Assembly (NCBI GenBank): GCA_040387735.1
Contig: JAZKDE010000010.1
Coordinates: 1 to 52,572 of the forward strand
Source: Arcicella sp040387735
GTDB taxonomy: Bacteria; Bacteroidota; Bacteroidia; Cytophagales; Spirosomataceae
Length of the DNA: 52,572 nucleotides
Direction: 5' to 3'
Shown here: positions 1 through 8,678 of the stretch, piece by piece
How the letters are laid out: each line of letters opens with the position of its first letter
Position numbering within the stretch: position 1 is the stretch's first letter
Notes under the pieces: model-generated
Databases searched by the model: none
What the model saw: the letters and a program-made list of their open reading frames with translations, nothing else
Told to the model about the DNA's origin: nothing
Program-made: the position numbers and the translations under genes

Positions 1-843
1 GAAAAGGAAATGATTTTCGACTATGTCGTTGAAAATCAAATTATTTGGCGAGAAGACTCTTCCAATGAGTCCATAAAATATCAACGTAACTTAATTCGTC
101 ACGAAGTTGTACCGCTATTGAAAAAAATCAATCCAAATCTTGAGAATACAATTCAGCAAACCGTTGAAAGAATATCAGCAGTGGAGGAAATTTTTGAGCA
201 AGAAATGGAAATGCTCCGTAAGCAAATTACATGGTCAGATTCAGAAGCGGTTTTTGTTAATTATAAAGCAATTCAAACACTTTCTCAGCCTTTGATAAAA
301 CTGTCAGAAATGTTGAAACCGTATCATTTTACGTATCAACAATGTCATGATATTTTTGAAGCGTTTGACAAAGAACCTGGACGGAGTTTTCTTTCACCAA
401 CGCATACGCTTGTGAAAGACCGAACGGAATTGGTAATTACACCAAAAAATCTAAAACCCTTTGAAAGTCAGATTATTGAAAATGGAATTGCCCAATTAAC
501 CGTTGGTAATTTTGAGCTAATAATCGGTGATTCTTTTGAAAAAACGGAAGATTTTGTTGTACCAACCGCAAAGAAAAAAGCGTGTTTAGATGCCGATAAA
601 GTACGGTTTCCTTTACAACTGCGTAAGTGGAAGGAAGGAGATTGGTTTTGCCCCTTAGGCATGAATAAAAAGAAATTACTAAGTGATTTTTTAATTGACA
701 TAAAAGTGCCTTTAAATCTCAAAAAAGAGGTTTATGTTTTGACTTCAAACGGTTCAATCGTGTGGGTGGTTGGACATAGAATTGATGACAGATTTAAAGT
801 AACAGATAAAACCAGCAAAATGATTTTGATGGAAATTAAATAG
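1..843 (+). CDS. tilS: tRNA(Ile)-lysidine synthase, 3' part (5' end outside window)
   Basis: TilS attaches lysine to C34 of the AUA-reading tRNA-Ile in the cytoplasm. The reading frame is open to base 1 (Glu-Lys-Glu precede the first ATG at 10), so the N-terminal PP-loop ATPase domain is missing from the window and the ATG is internal. Seen: the family block with WREDSSN followed by YQRNLIRHEVVPLLKKINP, a helical middle, and the C-terminal TilS domain with LRKWKEGDWFCPLGM and VWVVGHRIDDRF. About 280 residues remain of a protein usually 430-460 long. A strong hairpin follows the stop. The identification is secure; the start cannot be judged. Confidence 0.93.
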   Translation, partial: EKEMIFDYVVENQIIWREDSSNESIKYQRNLIRHEVVPLLKKINPNLENTIQQTVERISAVEEIFEQEMEMLRKQITWSDSEAVFVNYKAIQTLSQPLIKLSEMLKPYHFTYQQCHDIFEAFDKEPGRSFLSPTHTLVKDRTELVITPKNLKPFESQIIENGIAQLTVGNFELIIGDSFEKTEDFVVPTAKKKACLDADKVRFPLQLRKWKEGDWFCPLGMNKKKLLSDFLIDIKVPLNLKKEVYVLTSNGSIVWVVGHRIDDRFKVTDKTSKMILMEIK

Positions 844-855
844 ATGGATTTTGCC

Positions 856-894
856 TTTTGGTATAGACAAGGTAATGTCTTGTCTATACCAAAA
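856..894. terminator. 16-bp perfect hairpin after tilS
   Basis: Arms 856-871 and 879-894 are exact inverted complements with a 7-base loop. It lies just past the tilS stop and before the sigma factor gene. The downstream flank (TTAAAT) is not a clean U-tract, so it may be a terminator or an mRNA-stabilising hairpin. Confidence 0.55.
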
Positions 895-981
895 TTAAAT
901 CTCAACATTCTGCACAAATAAATTTCTAAATCTGTAATTCTACATTCCTTCCTGCGACTAATCTTCAAAAAGCCTCAAAAA

Positions 982-1479
982 TTGAATCAATCCACTGAAA
1001 ATCAATTTATTGACATCATCAAAACACATCAGGGAATCGTGCATAAAGTGTGCGGTATGTACCGACACGACCCTGACGACAAAAAAGATTTGTTTCAAGA
1101 AATAATTATTCAGTTATGGCGGGCTTTTCCAAAATTTAGACAAGAATCCAAAATTTCTACGTGGATTTATCAAATTGCCTTAAATGTAGCAATTTCTGAT
1201 TTCAGAAAAGAGAGTCGCCGACCACAACGAGTGGATCTGAGCGAAAATTTGCTCAATATTTCGGACAATATTTATGATAATACGACCGAAGAACGACTTC
1301 AAATCATGCACCACGCCATCGGCCAACTTTCGGAAATTGAAAAAGCAATTATTATGCTCTATTTTGAAGAAAAAGACAACGAAGAAATTGCCGAAATTGT
1401 GGGAATTACCCAAAATAATGTTCGGGTAAAAATGACTCGAATTCGGGAGAAATTAAGGACTATAATAATGAGTGAATAA
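982..1479 (+). CDS. ECF-type RNA polymerase sigma-70 factor
   Basis: A 165-residue alternative sigma factor. Region 2 spans about residues 8-78 (LFQEIIIQLWRAFPKF and STWIYQIALNVAISDF, the core-binding and -10 recognition helices). Region 4 spans about 110-160 (LSEIEKAIIMLYFEEKDNEE then the helix-turn-helix EIVGITQNNVRVKMTRIREKL). The frame is open from 922 but contains no ATG; TTG at 982 is the only reasonable start that gives the usual length. The next gene encodes a small membrane protein and may be its regulator, as sigma/membrane pairs are common in Bacteroidota. The regulon is unknown. Confidence 0.88.
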   Translation: MNQSTENQFIDIIKTHQGIVHKVCGMYRHDPDDKKDLFQEIIIQLWRAFPKFRQESKISTWIYQIALNVAISDFRKESRRPQRVDLSENLLNISDNIYDNTTEERLQIMHHAIGQLSEIEKAIIMLYFEEKDNEEIAEIVGITQNNVRVKMTRIREKLRTIIMSE

Positions 1480-1480
1480 T

Positions 1481-1542
1481 TAGAATGATTGAATAAATAA
1501 TAAAGTGCTATTTTATAATTCACTCATTCTATCACTCAATCG
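1481..1542. repeat. word-repeat inverted spacer (TGAATGA/TCATTCA family)
   Basis: 1481-1494 and 1518-1531 are inverted complements at 13 of 14 positions. The spacer is built from variants of the words ATTCACTCA and TCACTCAATCG. The same words recur inverted at 6086-6131 and in the spacer 22885-23046. The tract ends six bases before the ATG at 1549. Confidence 0.6.
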
Positions 1543-1548
1543 TTAAAT

Positions 1549-2145
1549 ATGGAATTAGAAGACTTAAAAAATATTTGGCAACAAAACCAAAAACTCGTCA
1601 ATGCCCAACAAAATGTTGAGTATGAGGAGATTTTGGCAATGACTCGACAAAAATCTAAGGATACTGTCGCAAAACTAAAAAGAAACATTTTATGGGAAGT
1701 AGCTTTTTCTTGCGTTACTTTATTGCTCTTATTTTTAGTTTTTAAGGAAGATGGCAACAATCATTTAGCGATAAAAATCATTTACTTTTTCCTAATTTTA
1801 TTTGTATTTTTTGGAATAATTTATTGGCGAGAATTCAATGCACTTTCTAAATTCCAACTGGAAAATATTAGCCTCAAAGAAGCTCTTCAACAATTAATAA
1901 AGGAACTGCAACACTTTATCAAATTTTATTTCCTCACAAATGTAATTTTAACGCCCATTTGTATGTTTTTAGGTTTTTATTTGGGTGGATATTCGTGGGT
2001 AAATTCTATTAAAATCCCCTTGATTTTAACAGTTATTTCTTCAGTACCAGTTTACTATTTTACCAAAAAATACGTTAAACGAGTTTACGGAAATCATCTT
2101 GAAAAGCTAAAAAAACTACTTGTCGAATTAGAAGAACAAGTGTAA
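1549..2145 (+). CDS. membrane protein next to ECF sigma factor, unknown function
   Basis: A 198-residue protein. Residues 1-42 are polar and charged with a helical look (MELEDLKNIWQQNQKLVNAQ), followed by hydrophobic stretches near 47-66, 74-92, 125-148 and 158-175, so roughly four membrane spans, and a charged C-terminal coil (YGNHLEKLKKLLVELEEQV). It starts 69 bp after the sigma factor gene on the same strand. A cytoplasmic N-terminus and membrane anchor would suit an anti-sigma or sensor role, but no anti-sigma motif is visible and this is inference from position. Confidence 0.7.
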   Translation: MELEDLKNIWQQNQKLVNAQQNVEYEEILAMTRQKSKDTVAKLKRNILWEVAFSCVTLLLLFLVFKEDGNNHLAIKIIYFFLILFVFFGIIYWREFNALSKFQLENISLKEALQQLIKELQHFIKFYFLTNVILTPICMFLGFYLGGYSWVNSIKIPLILTVISSVPVYYFTKKYVKRVYGNHLEKLKKLLVELEEQV

Positions 2146-2195
2146 CACATACTGCAGTTTATAGATAAAAGTAAATATTATTAAAAAATAAAAAT

Positions 2196-3074
2196 ATGAC
2201 AAATCCCATCAAATTTTTTATTATCTCATTCATTTTAAGCTCCTTATATTTCACCCAACTTTACGGACAGAAGGAAGAAAAGTCGTTACTTTACGAAATT
2301 TCGGGAAACGGACTTTCGCAACCTTCCTACTTATATGGAACAATTCACGCTATTTGTAAGAATGATTTCGTGATGACAGAAGCCACTAAACAGAAATTTT
2401 CTGCCAGTCAACAAGTATATCTTGAATTGGATATGGACGACCCGCAAATGATGATGGAAATGCAGAAAAATATGATGATGACGGATGGTTCAACTTTAAA
2501 AACGCTCATGTCAGAGGCTGATTATCAGAAAGTTTCTACTTTTTTCAAGGATTCTTTGAAAATAAATATTACCATGTTTGATAAAATGAAACCATTTGTA
2601 CTGAGTTCCTTCACAATTCCTAAATTATTGGGTTGTCCAATGCAAAGCTACGAAGAAGCATTTATGAAAATGGCTAAAACGGAGCATAAAGAGATTTTGG
2701 GTTTAGAATTGATTCAAGAACAATTTGAAGCAATGGACAAAATGGGGATGAAAAAACAGGCGGATTTGATGTTGGTAAAGATGATTGAGAATTGGAATGA
2801 AGGCAAACAGGATTTCAAAGAACTAATTGCTGACTACAAAAAACAAGATATTGACGCATTGATTAAAGATATGGAAAAATCCAAAACAATGGATGCTGAG
2901 TTTGATGAAAATCTACTGCAAAATCGCAATCAAAATTGGATTACTCGTATCCAGAAAATCACCAAAGAAAAAGCTACTTTCTTTGCCGTTGGAGCGGGAC
3001 ATTTAGCGGGTAAAAAAGGCGTAATTGCTTTATTAAAAAAAGAAGGATTTACAGTAAAAGCGGTTCATAATTAA
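2196..3074 (+). CDS. TraB/GumN family protein, exported
   Basis: A 292-residue protein with a Sec signal peptide (about residues 1-24, before QKEEKSLLYEIS). Family signatures: the N-terminal YLYGTIH block (residues 45-51) and the C-terminal FFAVGAGHLAGKKGVIALL (about 262-280), with the GxGH motif proposed to take part in metal binding or catalysis in this TIKI-like fold. The middle is Met- and Lys-rich. A good hairpin terminator follows 26 bp after the stop. The substrate of bacterial members is not settled; some are thought to be metalloproteases. Confidence 0.87.
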   Translation: MTNPIKFFIISFILSSLYFTQLYGQKEEKSLLYEISGNGLSQPSYLYGTIHAICKNDFVMTEATKQKFSASQQVYLELDMDDPQMMMEMQKNMMMTDGSTLKTLMSEADYQKVSTFFKDSLKINITMFDKMKPFVLSSFTIPKLLGCPMQSYEEAFMKMAKTEHKEILGLELIQEQFEAMDKMGMKKQADLMLVKMIENWNEGKQDFKELIADYKKQDIDALIKDMEKSKTMDAEFDENLLQNRNQNWITRIQKITKEKATFFAVGAGHLAGKKGVIALLKKEGFTVKAVHN

Positions 3075-3099
3075 AAATTATTAATCACAATTTCAAAAC

Positions 3100-3136
3100 A
3101 AAACCTACGGAAAACAATTCATTCCGTAGGTTTTTG
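3100..3136 (+). terminator. rho-independent terminator of the TraB/GumN gene
   Basis: 13-bp perfect stem (3100-3112 with 3122-3134), 9-base loop, followed by a T-run. The left arm begins with an A-run, so it could also act on the opposite strand. Confidence 0.85.
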
Positions 3137-3144
3137 TATTTTTG
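3137..3144 (+). promoter_or_regulatory. possible Bacteroidota -7 box (TATTTTTG)
   Basis: It matches TAnnTTTG and lies directly after the terminator, 20 bp before the MOSC gene. No TTTG -33 element at the expected spacing is visible, so support is partial. Confidence 0.3.
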
Positions 3145-3164
3145 GCAAATAAAATCAACAACAA

Positions 3165-4001
3165 ATGCTTCAATTATCTGAAATTTATATTTATCCAGTT
3201 AAGTCACTGGGCGGAATTCGTCTCGACGAGGCCCAAATTACTGACCGAGGACTTCAATACGACCGCCGTTTTATGTTGGTCGATGAAAGCGGACGGTTTT
3301 TGAGCCAAAGAGAATACCCGCAATTAGCTCTTTTTCAGGCGGATATTGAAGGGGCTTTTTTGAAAATTACGGATAGAAAAACGAATTTAAACTTGGTCAT
3401 TGATTTAACACCGAATCCTCAATCACTCGGCATTTTAGTCACCATTTGGGACGATGAAACCTCTGCTATAGAAGTTAGTACGGTCGCTTCGGCATGGTTT
3501 TCTCAGGCTTTGAATTCCCCCACACGACTCGTGTATATGCCCGAAAATAGCCACCGAAAAACAGATATAAGCTATTCTTTAAAAGGCAACGAAATTACCT
3601 CATTTTCAGACGGTTATCCTATATTAATTACAGGTCAATCCTCCCTTGATGATTTGAATAATCGCTTAACTAATGCTGTTTCAATCAATCGTTTTAGGCC
3701 TAATTTTGTCTTCACAGGTGGCGAACCATTTGAAGAAGATGCTTGGCATGAATTTACAATTGGCAATATCCGCTTTTTTGGGGTAAAACCTTGTGCAAGA
3801 TGTATTATGACTACTATTGACCCAGCAACTGGCGAAAAAACTGGCAAAGAACCACTCTTGACTTTGAACAAATATCGTAAGGCTGGCAATAAGATTTTAT
3901 TTGGACAAAATGTGTTAATTAGCCAATTAGGAAAAGTTGCCGTTGGTGACTTAATAGAAGTGGTGAGTCAAAAAAAATTAGCCAAATTTGAGATTGTTTA
4001 G
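3165..4001 (+). CDS. MOSC domain-containing protein (YcbX-like)
   Basis: A 278-residue protein. An N-terminal MOSC beta-barrel domain (PVKSLGGIRLDEAQITDRGL, residues about 11-30) precedes a C-terminal MOSC domain with GVKPCARCIMTTIDPATG. Cys210 or Cys213 corresponds to the conserved sulfur-carrying cysteine region of YcbX/mARC-type proteins, which bind molybdenum cofactor and reduce N-hydroxylated compounds. It heads a compact three-gene run: the next gene overlaps it by 14 bp. The MOSC family is clear; the substrate is not. Confidence 0.9.
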   Translation: MLQLSEIYIYPVKSLGGIRLDEAQITDRGLQYDRRFMLVDESGRFLSQREYPQLALFQADIEGAFLKITDRKTNLNLVIDLTPNPQSLGILVTIWDDETSAIEVSTVASAWFSQALNSPTRLVYMPENSHRKTDISYSLKGNEITSFSDGYPILITGQSSLDDLNNRLTNAVSINRFRPNFVFTGGEPFEEDAWHEFTIGNIRFFGVKPCARCIMTTIDPATGEKTGKEPLLTLNKYRKAGNKILFGQNVLISQLGKVAVGDLIEVVSQKKLAKFEIV

Positions 4002-4815
4002 GTTACTTAAAATATGGCATTTATTAAGTTTAGACGTAGTATTGGGAGCAATGATTTGTAATATCATGTTCTGGAAACTATCAGTCGATTCTTCACATAT
4101 TCCCATTCCAGTTGTTACTATTTTGGGCTTCTCGGTTTGGATTGTGTATATTTTAGATAGATTTTTTGATAATAAAAAGACGAGTCAAAGTTCAACTGAA
4201 AGGCATACTTTTCATAAAAAACACGCTAAAACTCTCTGGATTTGCATTGGTTTTTCAACACTCTTTTGTGTTTGTTTATTATTTTTTATTCCTTTCAAAA
4301 TTTTCCTTTTGGGCATTGTAACATCCTTTTTAACTGCCACTTACCTCTTCTTTATCAGTAAAGTCTCTGCCCAAAACCCCTTACAACATTACAAAGAACC
4401 CATCACAGCGTTGGTTTATGTAATTGGTGTTTTTGGTACGGCTATTTTAGAAAAACTCACATTTTGGAATATCATAATTGGTTTAATTTTTTTACTCATA
4501 GCCTTTCAAAACCTGCTACTTTTTTCTCTTTCAGAATTCAAACAAAACCCAGCTTGTCATACGCTTGCCAGTAATTTTGGCGTGAAAAAATCCAATAATA
4601 TTATCACAATCATTACCATTTTAGTTATTTTAATTGGAACTTATTCAAGGTATTTTTCAGTTGTTGAATATCAAGAAAAGGTATTTTCTGTCGAAATACT
4701 TATGTCAACTATCCTACTGACTATCAATTTATTAGACTCATTTTTCCTAACAAATGACCGTTATCGCTGGGTGGGGGATGGCATTTTTTTATTACCTTTA
4801 TTCATTATTTTGTAG
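3988..4815 (+). CDS. polytopic membrane protein, UbiA prenyltransferase-like
   Basis: A 275-residue, very hydrophobic protein with about eight membrane spans. WIVYILDRFFDNKK (about residues 50-63), followed by ERHTFHKKHAK, resembles the Asp-rich first motif and loop of UbiA-type prenyltransferases; the second Asp motif is not clear. I chose the TTG at 3988 because LLKIWHLLSLDVVLGAM looks like a family N-terminus; the first in-frame ATG (4051) would cut into that helix. The 14-bp overlap with the MOSC gene suggests translational coupling. An MFS exporter follows 11 bp downstream. The product of the putative transfer is unknown. Confidence 0.72.
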   Translation: MRLFRLLKIWHLLSLDVVLGAMICNIMFWKLSVDSSHIPIPVVTILGFSVWIVYILDRFFDNKKTSQSSTERHTFHKKHAKTLWICIGFSTLFCVCLLFFIPFKIFLLGIVTSFLTATYLFFISKVSAQNPLQHYKEPITALVYVIGVFGTAILEKLTFWNIIIGLIFLLIAFQNLLLFSLSEFKQNPACHTLASNFGVKKSNNIITIITILVILIGTYSRYFSVVEYQEKVFSVEILMSTILLTINLLDSFFLTNDRYRWVGDGIFLLPLFIIL

Positions 4816-4826
4816 CTAAATTTCAA

Positions 4827-6077
4827 ATGACCAATTCACAAATCAAGCAGTCCCCATACATTGCCCTCAAATATCCTCAATTTGTCGCCTTCATTTTTGC
4901 CAATAGTTTTGTCACGATGGCTTTACTGATTCAAGAAGTCGTTTTGGGATACGCCATTTATAAAATCACACATGACCCTTTAGCTTTAGGGTTAATCGGT
5001 TTGGCAGAGGCTTTACCTTATATTTCATTGGCACTTTTTGGCGGGCATTTAGCCGACCGTCGCAATAAAAAAACGCTCATGCAAGTAAGCCTTGCTTTAA
5101 TAATTGTAGGTTCATTGGTGTTAATTTGGGCAAATCATCCATCGACGGGACTTGCTCAAACCCAATTATTGACAGTAGTTTACGGCGTGATTATGCTCAT
5201 TGGCTTTGCGAGAGGGTTTTACAGTCCTGCGTCTTCTTCACTCAATCCTTTTTTAATTCCCAAAGAAGTTTTCGCAAATGCGGCCACATGGCAAAGTTCC
5301 TTTTGGCAAGCTGGGGCTATTTTAGGTCCAGGTTTTGCAGGATTTTTATACGCTTTTTTAGGATTAACAAATACACTTTGGGTTGTAGTTGGACTTTTCA
5401 TCGTGGTTATGATTTTGATTTCAACGATTACGTCTCCTCCTATTCCTGTTCAAAATGAACAAAAAGTCAATATTTTCTATTCACTTAGAGAAGGAATTGC
5501 CTATGTTTTCAAAACGAAAGTTATCTTTTATTCTATTTCCTTAGATTTATTTTCCGTACTTTTTGGTGGCGTAATTGCCTTATTACCAGTTTATTCCGAA
5601 GATATTCTTCACGTTGGAGCAGAAGGTTTAGGAATTCTTCGAGCTGCCCCGTCACTCGGAGCAGTTTTAACAATGTTATTTATGGTGTATTTCCCTCCGT
5701 TAAACAACGCTTGGCGAAATCTTTTAATGGCTATTGCTGGTTTTGGAATTGCTACTTTAGTTTTTGCTTTTTCCACCAATGTCTGGCTTTCAGCAGGAGC
5801 ATTATTTCTTACGGGAGCATTTGACAGCATTAGCGTAATCATTCGTCAAACGGTTTTACGATTCTTTACGCCCGACGAAATGCGTGGACGAGTATCATCA
5901 GTAAATGGAATATTCGTAAGTTCTTCCAATGAATTAGGGGCTTTTGAGTCTGGACTTGCCGCTAAGCTATTAGGCACAGTTCCATCGGTGATTTTTGGTG
6001 GAGCAATGACCATGATTATTGTTACTATCGTATGGTTTCGTTCAAAAGAATTATTTAATTTAAAATTCGATAAATAA
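4827..6077 (+). CDS. MFS transporter (EntS/MFS_3-like)
   Basis: A 416-residue permease with 12 predicted membrane spans. Seen: the loop 2-3 motif GGHLADRRNKK (about residues 73-83), diagnostic for the major facilitator superfamily, and the MFS_3-type text LGLIGLAEALPYISLALFGG and TPDEMRGRVSSVNGIFVSSSNELGAFESG near the C-terminus. Members often export siderophores or drugs using the proton gradient. It sits 11 bp behind the UbiA-like gene and is probably co-transcribed with it and the MOSC gene. The substrate is unknown. Confidence 0.88.
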   Translation: MTNSQIKQSPYIALKYPQFVAFIFANSFVTMALLIQEVVLGYAIYKITHDPLALGLIGLAEALPYISLALFGGHLADRRNKKTLMQVSLALIIVGSLVLIWANHPSTGLAQTQLLTVVYGVIMLIGFARGFYSPASSSLNPFLIPKEVFANAATWQSSFWQAGAILGPGFAGFLYAFLGLTNTLWVVVGLFIVVMILISTITSPPIPVQNEQKVNIFYSLREGIAYVFKTKVIFYSISLDLFSVLFGGVIALLPVYSEDILHVGAEGLGILRAAPSLGAVLTMLFMVYFPPLNNAWRNLLMAIAGFGIATLVFAFSTNVWLSAGALFLTGAFDSISVIIRQTVLRFFTPDEMRGRVSSVNGIFVSSSNELGAFESGLAAKLLGTVPSVIFGGAMTMIIVTIVWFRSKELFNLKFDK

Positions 6078-6085
6078 GTATTTGT

Positions 6086-6131
6086 GATTGAATGAATGTT
6101 TTTAAATCACGAAATCACCATTCACTCAATC
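6086..6131. repeat. inverted word-repeat spacer
   Basis: 6086-6098 pairs with 6119-6131 at 12 of 13 positions. The words (GATTGAATGAATG / CATTCACTCAATC) are the same as those before the gene at 1549. Confidence 0.55.
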
Positions 6132-6161
6132 GCTAAATTACCATTCACAACTCCCAAAAAC

Positions 6162-7161
6162 ATGACTAATACACAAGTAAAATTGGCAGCTCGTCCAGTC
6201 GGAAACCCAAAAGATAGTGATTTTTCTATTGAAGAAATAGCTATTCCAAGTATCCAAGCAGGAGAAGTTCTGATAAAAACTAAATATATTTCCCTTGACC
6301 CTGCCATGCGTGGTTGGATGAATGAAGGTAAATCGTATATCAAACCAATTCAAATTGGAGAGGTTTTCCGAGCAGGAACGGCAGGACAAATTATTGAATC
6401 AAATAATCCCGATTTTGNNNNNNNNNNAGTACGTAACAGGCGGTTGGGGGGTGCAAGAATACGCTGTTTCAGCGGGTAAAGATTTAGTAAAAGTTGATAC
6501 TGACATTGCTCCTTTAACCACTTATTTAGCGACTTTAGGAATGCCTGGCTTAACTGCCTATTTTGGTTTTTTAGATACAGGATTACCCAAAGAAGGCGAA
6601 ACGGTAGTCGTATCGGGTGCCTCAGGTGCAGTTGGAAGCGTAGTTGGACAAATTGCTAAAATCAAAGGCTGCAAAGTTGTTGGTATTGCAGGCGACCAAG
6701 AAAAATGTGATTATTGCGTAAATGAATTAGGCTTCGATGCCTGCATCAATTACAAAACCGAAGACGTCAGAAAGGCCCTTAAAACAGCTTGTCCAGAAGG
6801 AATTGACATTTATTTTGACAACGTTGGCGGCGAGATATTAGACATTGTTTTAGGTCAAATCAGAATGAAAGCTCGTATCGTTATTTGCGGAGCGATTTCT
6901 CAGTACAATAATACAACTCCCGTAAAAGGGCCCTCAAATTATCTTGCTTTATTAGTAAATCGTGCCAGAATGGAAGGTATTGTTGTATTTGATAATGCAG
7001 CGAATTACGGAAAAGCAGCTCGTGAAATGGTAGGTTGGATTCACGAAGGAAAATTACAATCGAAAGTCCATATCGAAAAAGGAATTCGTAATTTTTTACC
7101 GACGTTGATGATGCTATTTTCTGGAAAAAATTTCGGGAAGTTAATCTTAGAAGTTGATTAG
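6162..7161 (+). CDS. NADP-dependent oxidoreductase, CurA/PTGR type (interrupted by assembly gap)
   Basis: A medium-chain reductase of the leukotriene B4 dehydrogenase / CurA group, about 333 residues, reducing activated double bonds with NADPH. Seen: the N-terminal block ISLDPAMRGWM, then GGWGVQEYA, GMPGLTAYFGF, the nucleotide-binding VSGASGAVGSVVGQIAK, and IDIYFDNVGGEILD. Ten Ns at 6418-6427 break the frame: upstream and downstream parts are in different frames. The family shows F-x-V-G-x-Y-V here, and the flanking bases fit this with nine missing bases, so the frameshift is probably an artefact of the fixed gap length and the gene is intact. Start at ATG 6162 (MTNTQVKLAARP). Confidence 0.85.
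6418..6427. other. assembly gap (10 Ns)
   Basis: A run of ten N. Codon phase on the two sides (a codon begins at 6417 and another at 6430) requires a gap of 9 bases, or 9 plus or minus a multiple of 3, for one continuous protein. Confidence 0.98.
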
Positions 7162-7215
7162 AAATCAAAAAAATACCCCAAAAGGTTAAATACTTTTGGG
7201 GTATTTTTTTGATTT
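7162..7215. terminator. bidirectional terminator between convergent genes
   Basis: A 23-bp perfect stem (7162-7184 with 7193-7215) and 8-base loop with A-run and T-run flanks inside the arms. It exactly fills the space between the stop codons of the CurA-type gene (+) and the thioredoxin-like gene (-). Confidence 0.93.
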
Positions 7216-8559
7216 CTACTTCATTCTTTCTAAAGCAGCCGTAAACTTCTGTGTATCCAATTTTTCTCGAATGGCCACATCATACGCCTTTTGTTCAATA
7301 TCTAAAGCCATTTGCTTATCGCCAAGTTTCAACATCAATTGTGCGTAAGAGTGATAACTATCCGGTGTTTCTACTAATTCTAAAGAGCGTTTTGCCCATT
7401 CAGTAGCTTTTTTCAATTTAGCTTTATCCTCAACTTGGTCGTAAAATGCCTTCACGACGTCATTTAATTCATTAGCTGTCAAACGAGCCATCGTATATTT
7501 GGCATTACGTTTTAAATCTTGATAACGAGCCGCACCAGCACCCACTGAATCACGAATTCCTAACTTATAAGCCTGCATAATTTTATCATATTCCCACATA
7601 TCTTGTTTACGAATACTTTCAATTTGCACAAACATCACGTATTGGTCAAGATATTGTTCGGCCGCATCCGAAAACTTATTCACATCTTTCATAGCTAAAT
7701 AAAATGCCAATTTATTTTTGTCGTTCACACGGTCAGCAGTATTGGGCAATGCTTTCAAATTGGCCGCTAAAGCTTTATCAAATAGCATCTGATTTTTACT
7801 TTTAACTGCTTCATCAAATACTTCATTGATACTTTGGGAAAAAGCCATATTTACTTTTTCTACGCCACCTTCAAATAAACTTTCGGCTTTCTCACGAAAT
7901 TTCAAGAGCAAATCAAATGCTTTTCCATCAATTTTAAAACCGTTATTGACAATTAAACGAAGCGTTTTATCCGAAGAATGTTGGATTGGAGTCAATGCTT
8001 TTACATATTCATCGACTAATGCAGAATTGTCAATATTGGCATAAAGCGACCTTACCGCAATATATTCGTACAAAAACTCTGCATCTTTACGCCCTTCATT
8101 ATACAATTTATCCAATGCCCAAAGTGGCTTGGCATTGGCTTGATTATTCATAACCATATCCGCCTCCTTTAATAAATCGGGAGCTCTCAAAAGACCTTCT
8201 TGCTTATAAATTAAATTTTCGCTTGGGTCAACGAAAAGACAGGTTGGATATGAAGTAACATTATAGCGTTTGGCCAGTGTAATTCCAAAACCTTTTTCTG
8301 CATCAACTTTATAATTGACGAATCTGGCATTAAATTTGTCGCCAACTGATGGCTCTGTAAAGGTTTTTTTATCCATCTCTTTACAGGGGCCGCACCACGT
8401 TGTGTAAATATCCACGAAGATTAATTTCTTCTGGGCTTTCGCTTGCATCAAAACGTTTTGCCAATCATCTTGCCGAAAAATAATCCCCTGTGAAAAGGTC
8501 TGATTCGTAGCCAATATACTGACTATCAGACAGATTAGTAACAGGTAAAATTTTTTCAT
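7216..8559 (-). CDS. secreted thioredoxin-fold protein with long helical C-terminus (paralogue 1)
   Basis: A 447-residue protein with an N-terminal signal peptide (about 1-24), then a thioredoxin domain (about 25-150) with active site WCGPC (Cys56, Cys59) and the cis-proline region SYPTCLF. The remaining ~300 residues are helical and TPR-like in character, without a recognised enzyme motif. CGPC is the classical reducing thioredoxin motif; a periplasmic disulfide reductase or assembly role is likely. The paralogue at 8679-9908 lies directly upstream on the same strand with 119 bp between them. Confidence 0.85.
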   Translation of the reverse strand: MKKFYLLLICLIVSILATNQTFSQGIIFRQDDWQNVLMQAKAQKKLIFVDIYTTWCGPCKEMDKKTFTEPSVGDKFNARFVNYKVDAEKGFGITLAKRYNVTSYPTCLFVDPSENLIYKQEGLLRAPDLLKEADMVMNNQANAKPLWALDKLYNEGRKDAEFLYEYIAVRSLYANIDNSALVDEYVKALTPIQHSSDKTLRLIVNNGFKIDGKAFDLLLKFREKAESLFEGGVEKVNMAFSQSINEVFDEAVKSKNQMLFDKALAANLKALPNTADRVNDKNKLAFYLAMKDVNKFSDAAEQYLDQYVMFVQIESIRKQDMWEYDKIMQAYKLGIRDSVGAGAARYQDLKRNAKYTMARLTANELNDVVKAFYDQVEDKAKLKKATEWAKRSLELVETPDSYHSYAQLMLKLGDKQMALDIEQKAYDVAIREKLDTQKFTAALERMK

Positions 8560-8678
8560 TTTTTCTTAATGGGTTTGATAAATTCATTAGGGCTATGTTT
8601 TTGGCGGTAAACACAAATTTTAAAACAGAATTAGTACAAAAAAGATACCAAAAACTGTTTTGAGTATGGTAAATTAGA

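Noticed and set aside
6162..7161. Frameshifted pseudogene of a CurA-type reductase
   Set aside because: The frame change coincides exactly with the N run, and all family motifs are intact on both sides.
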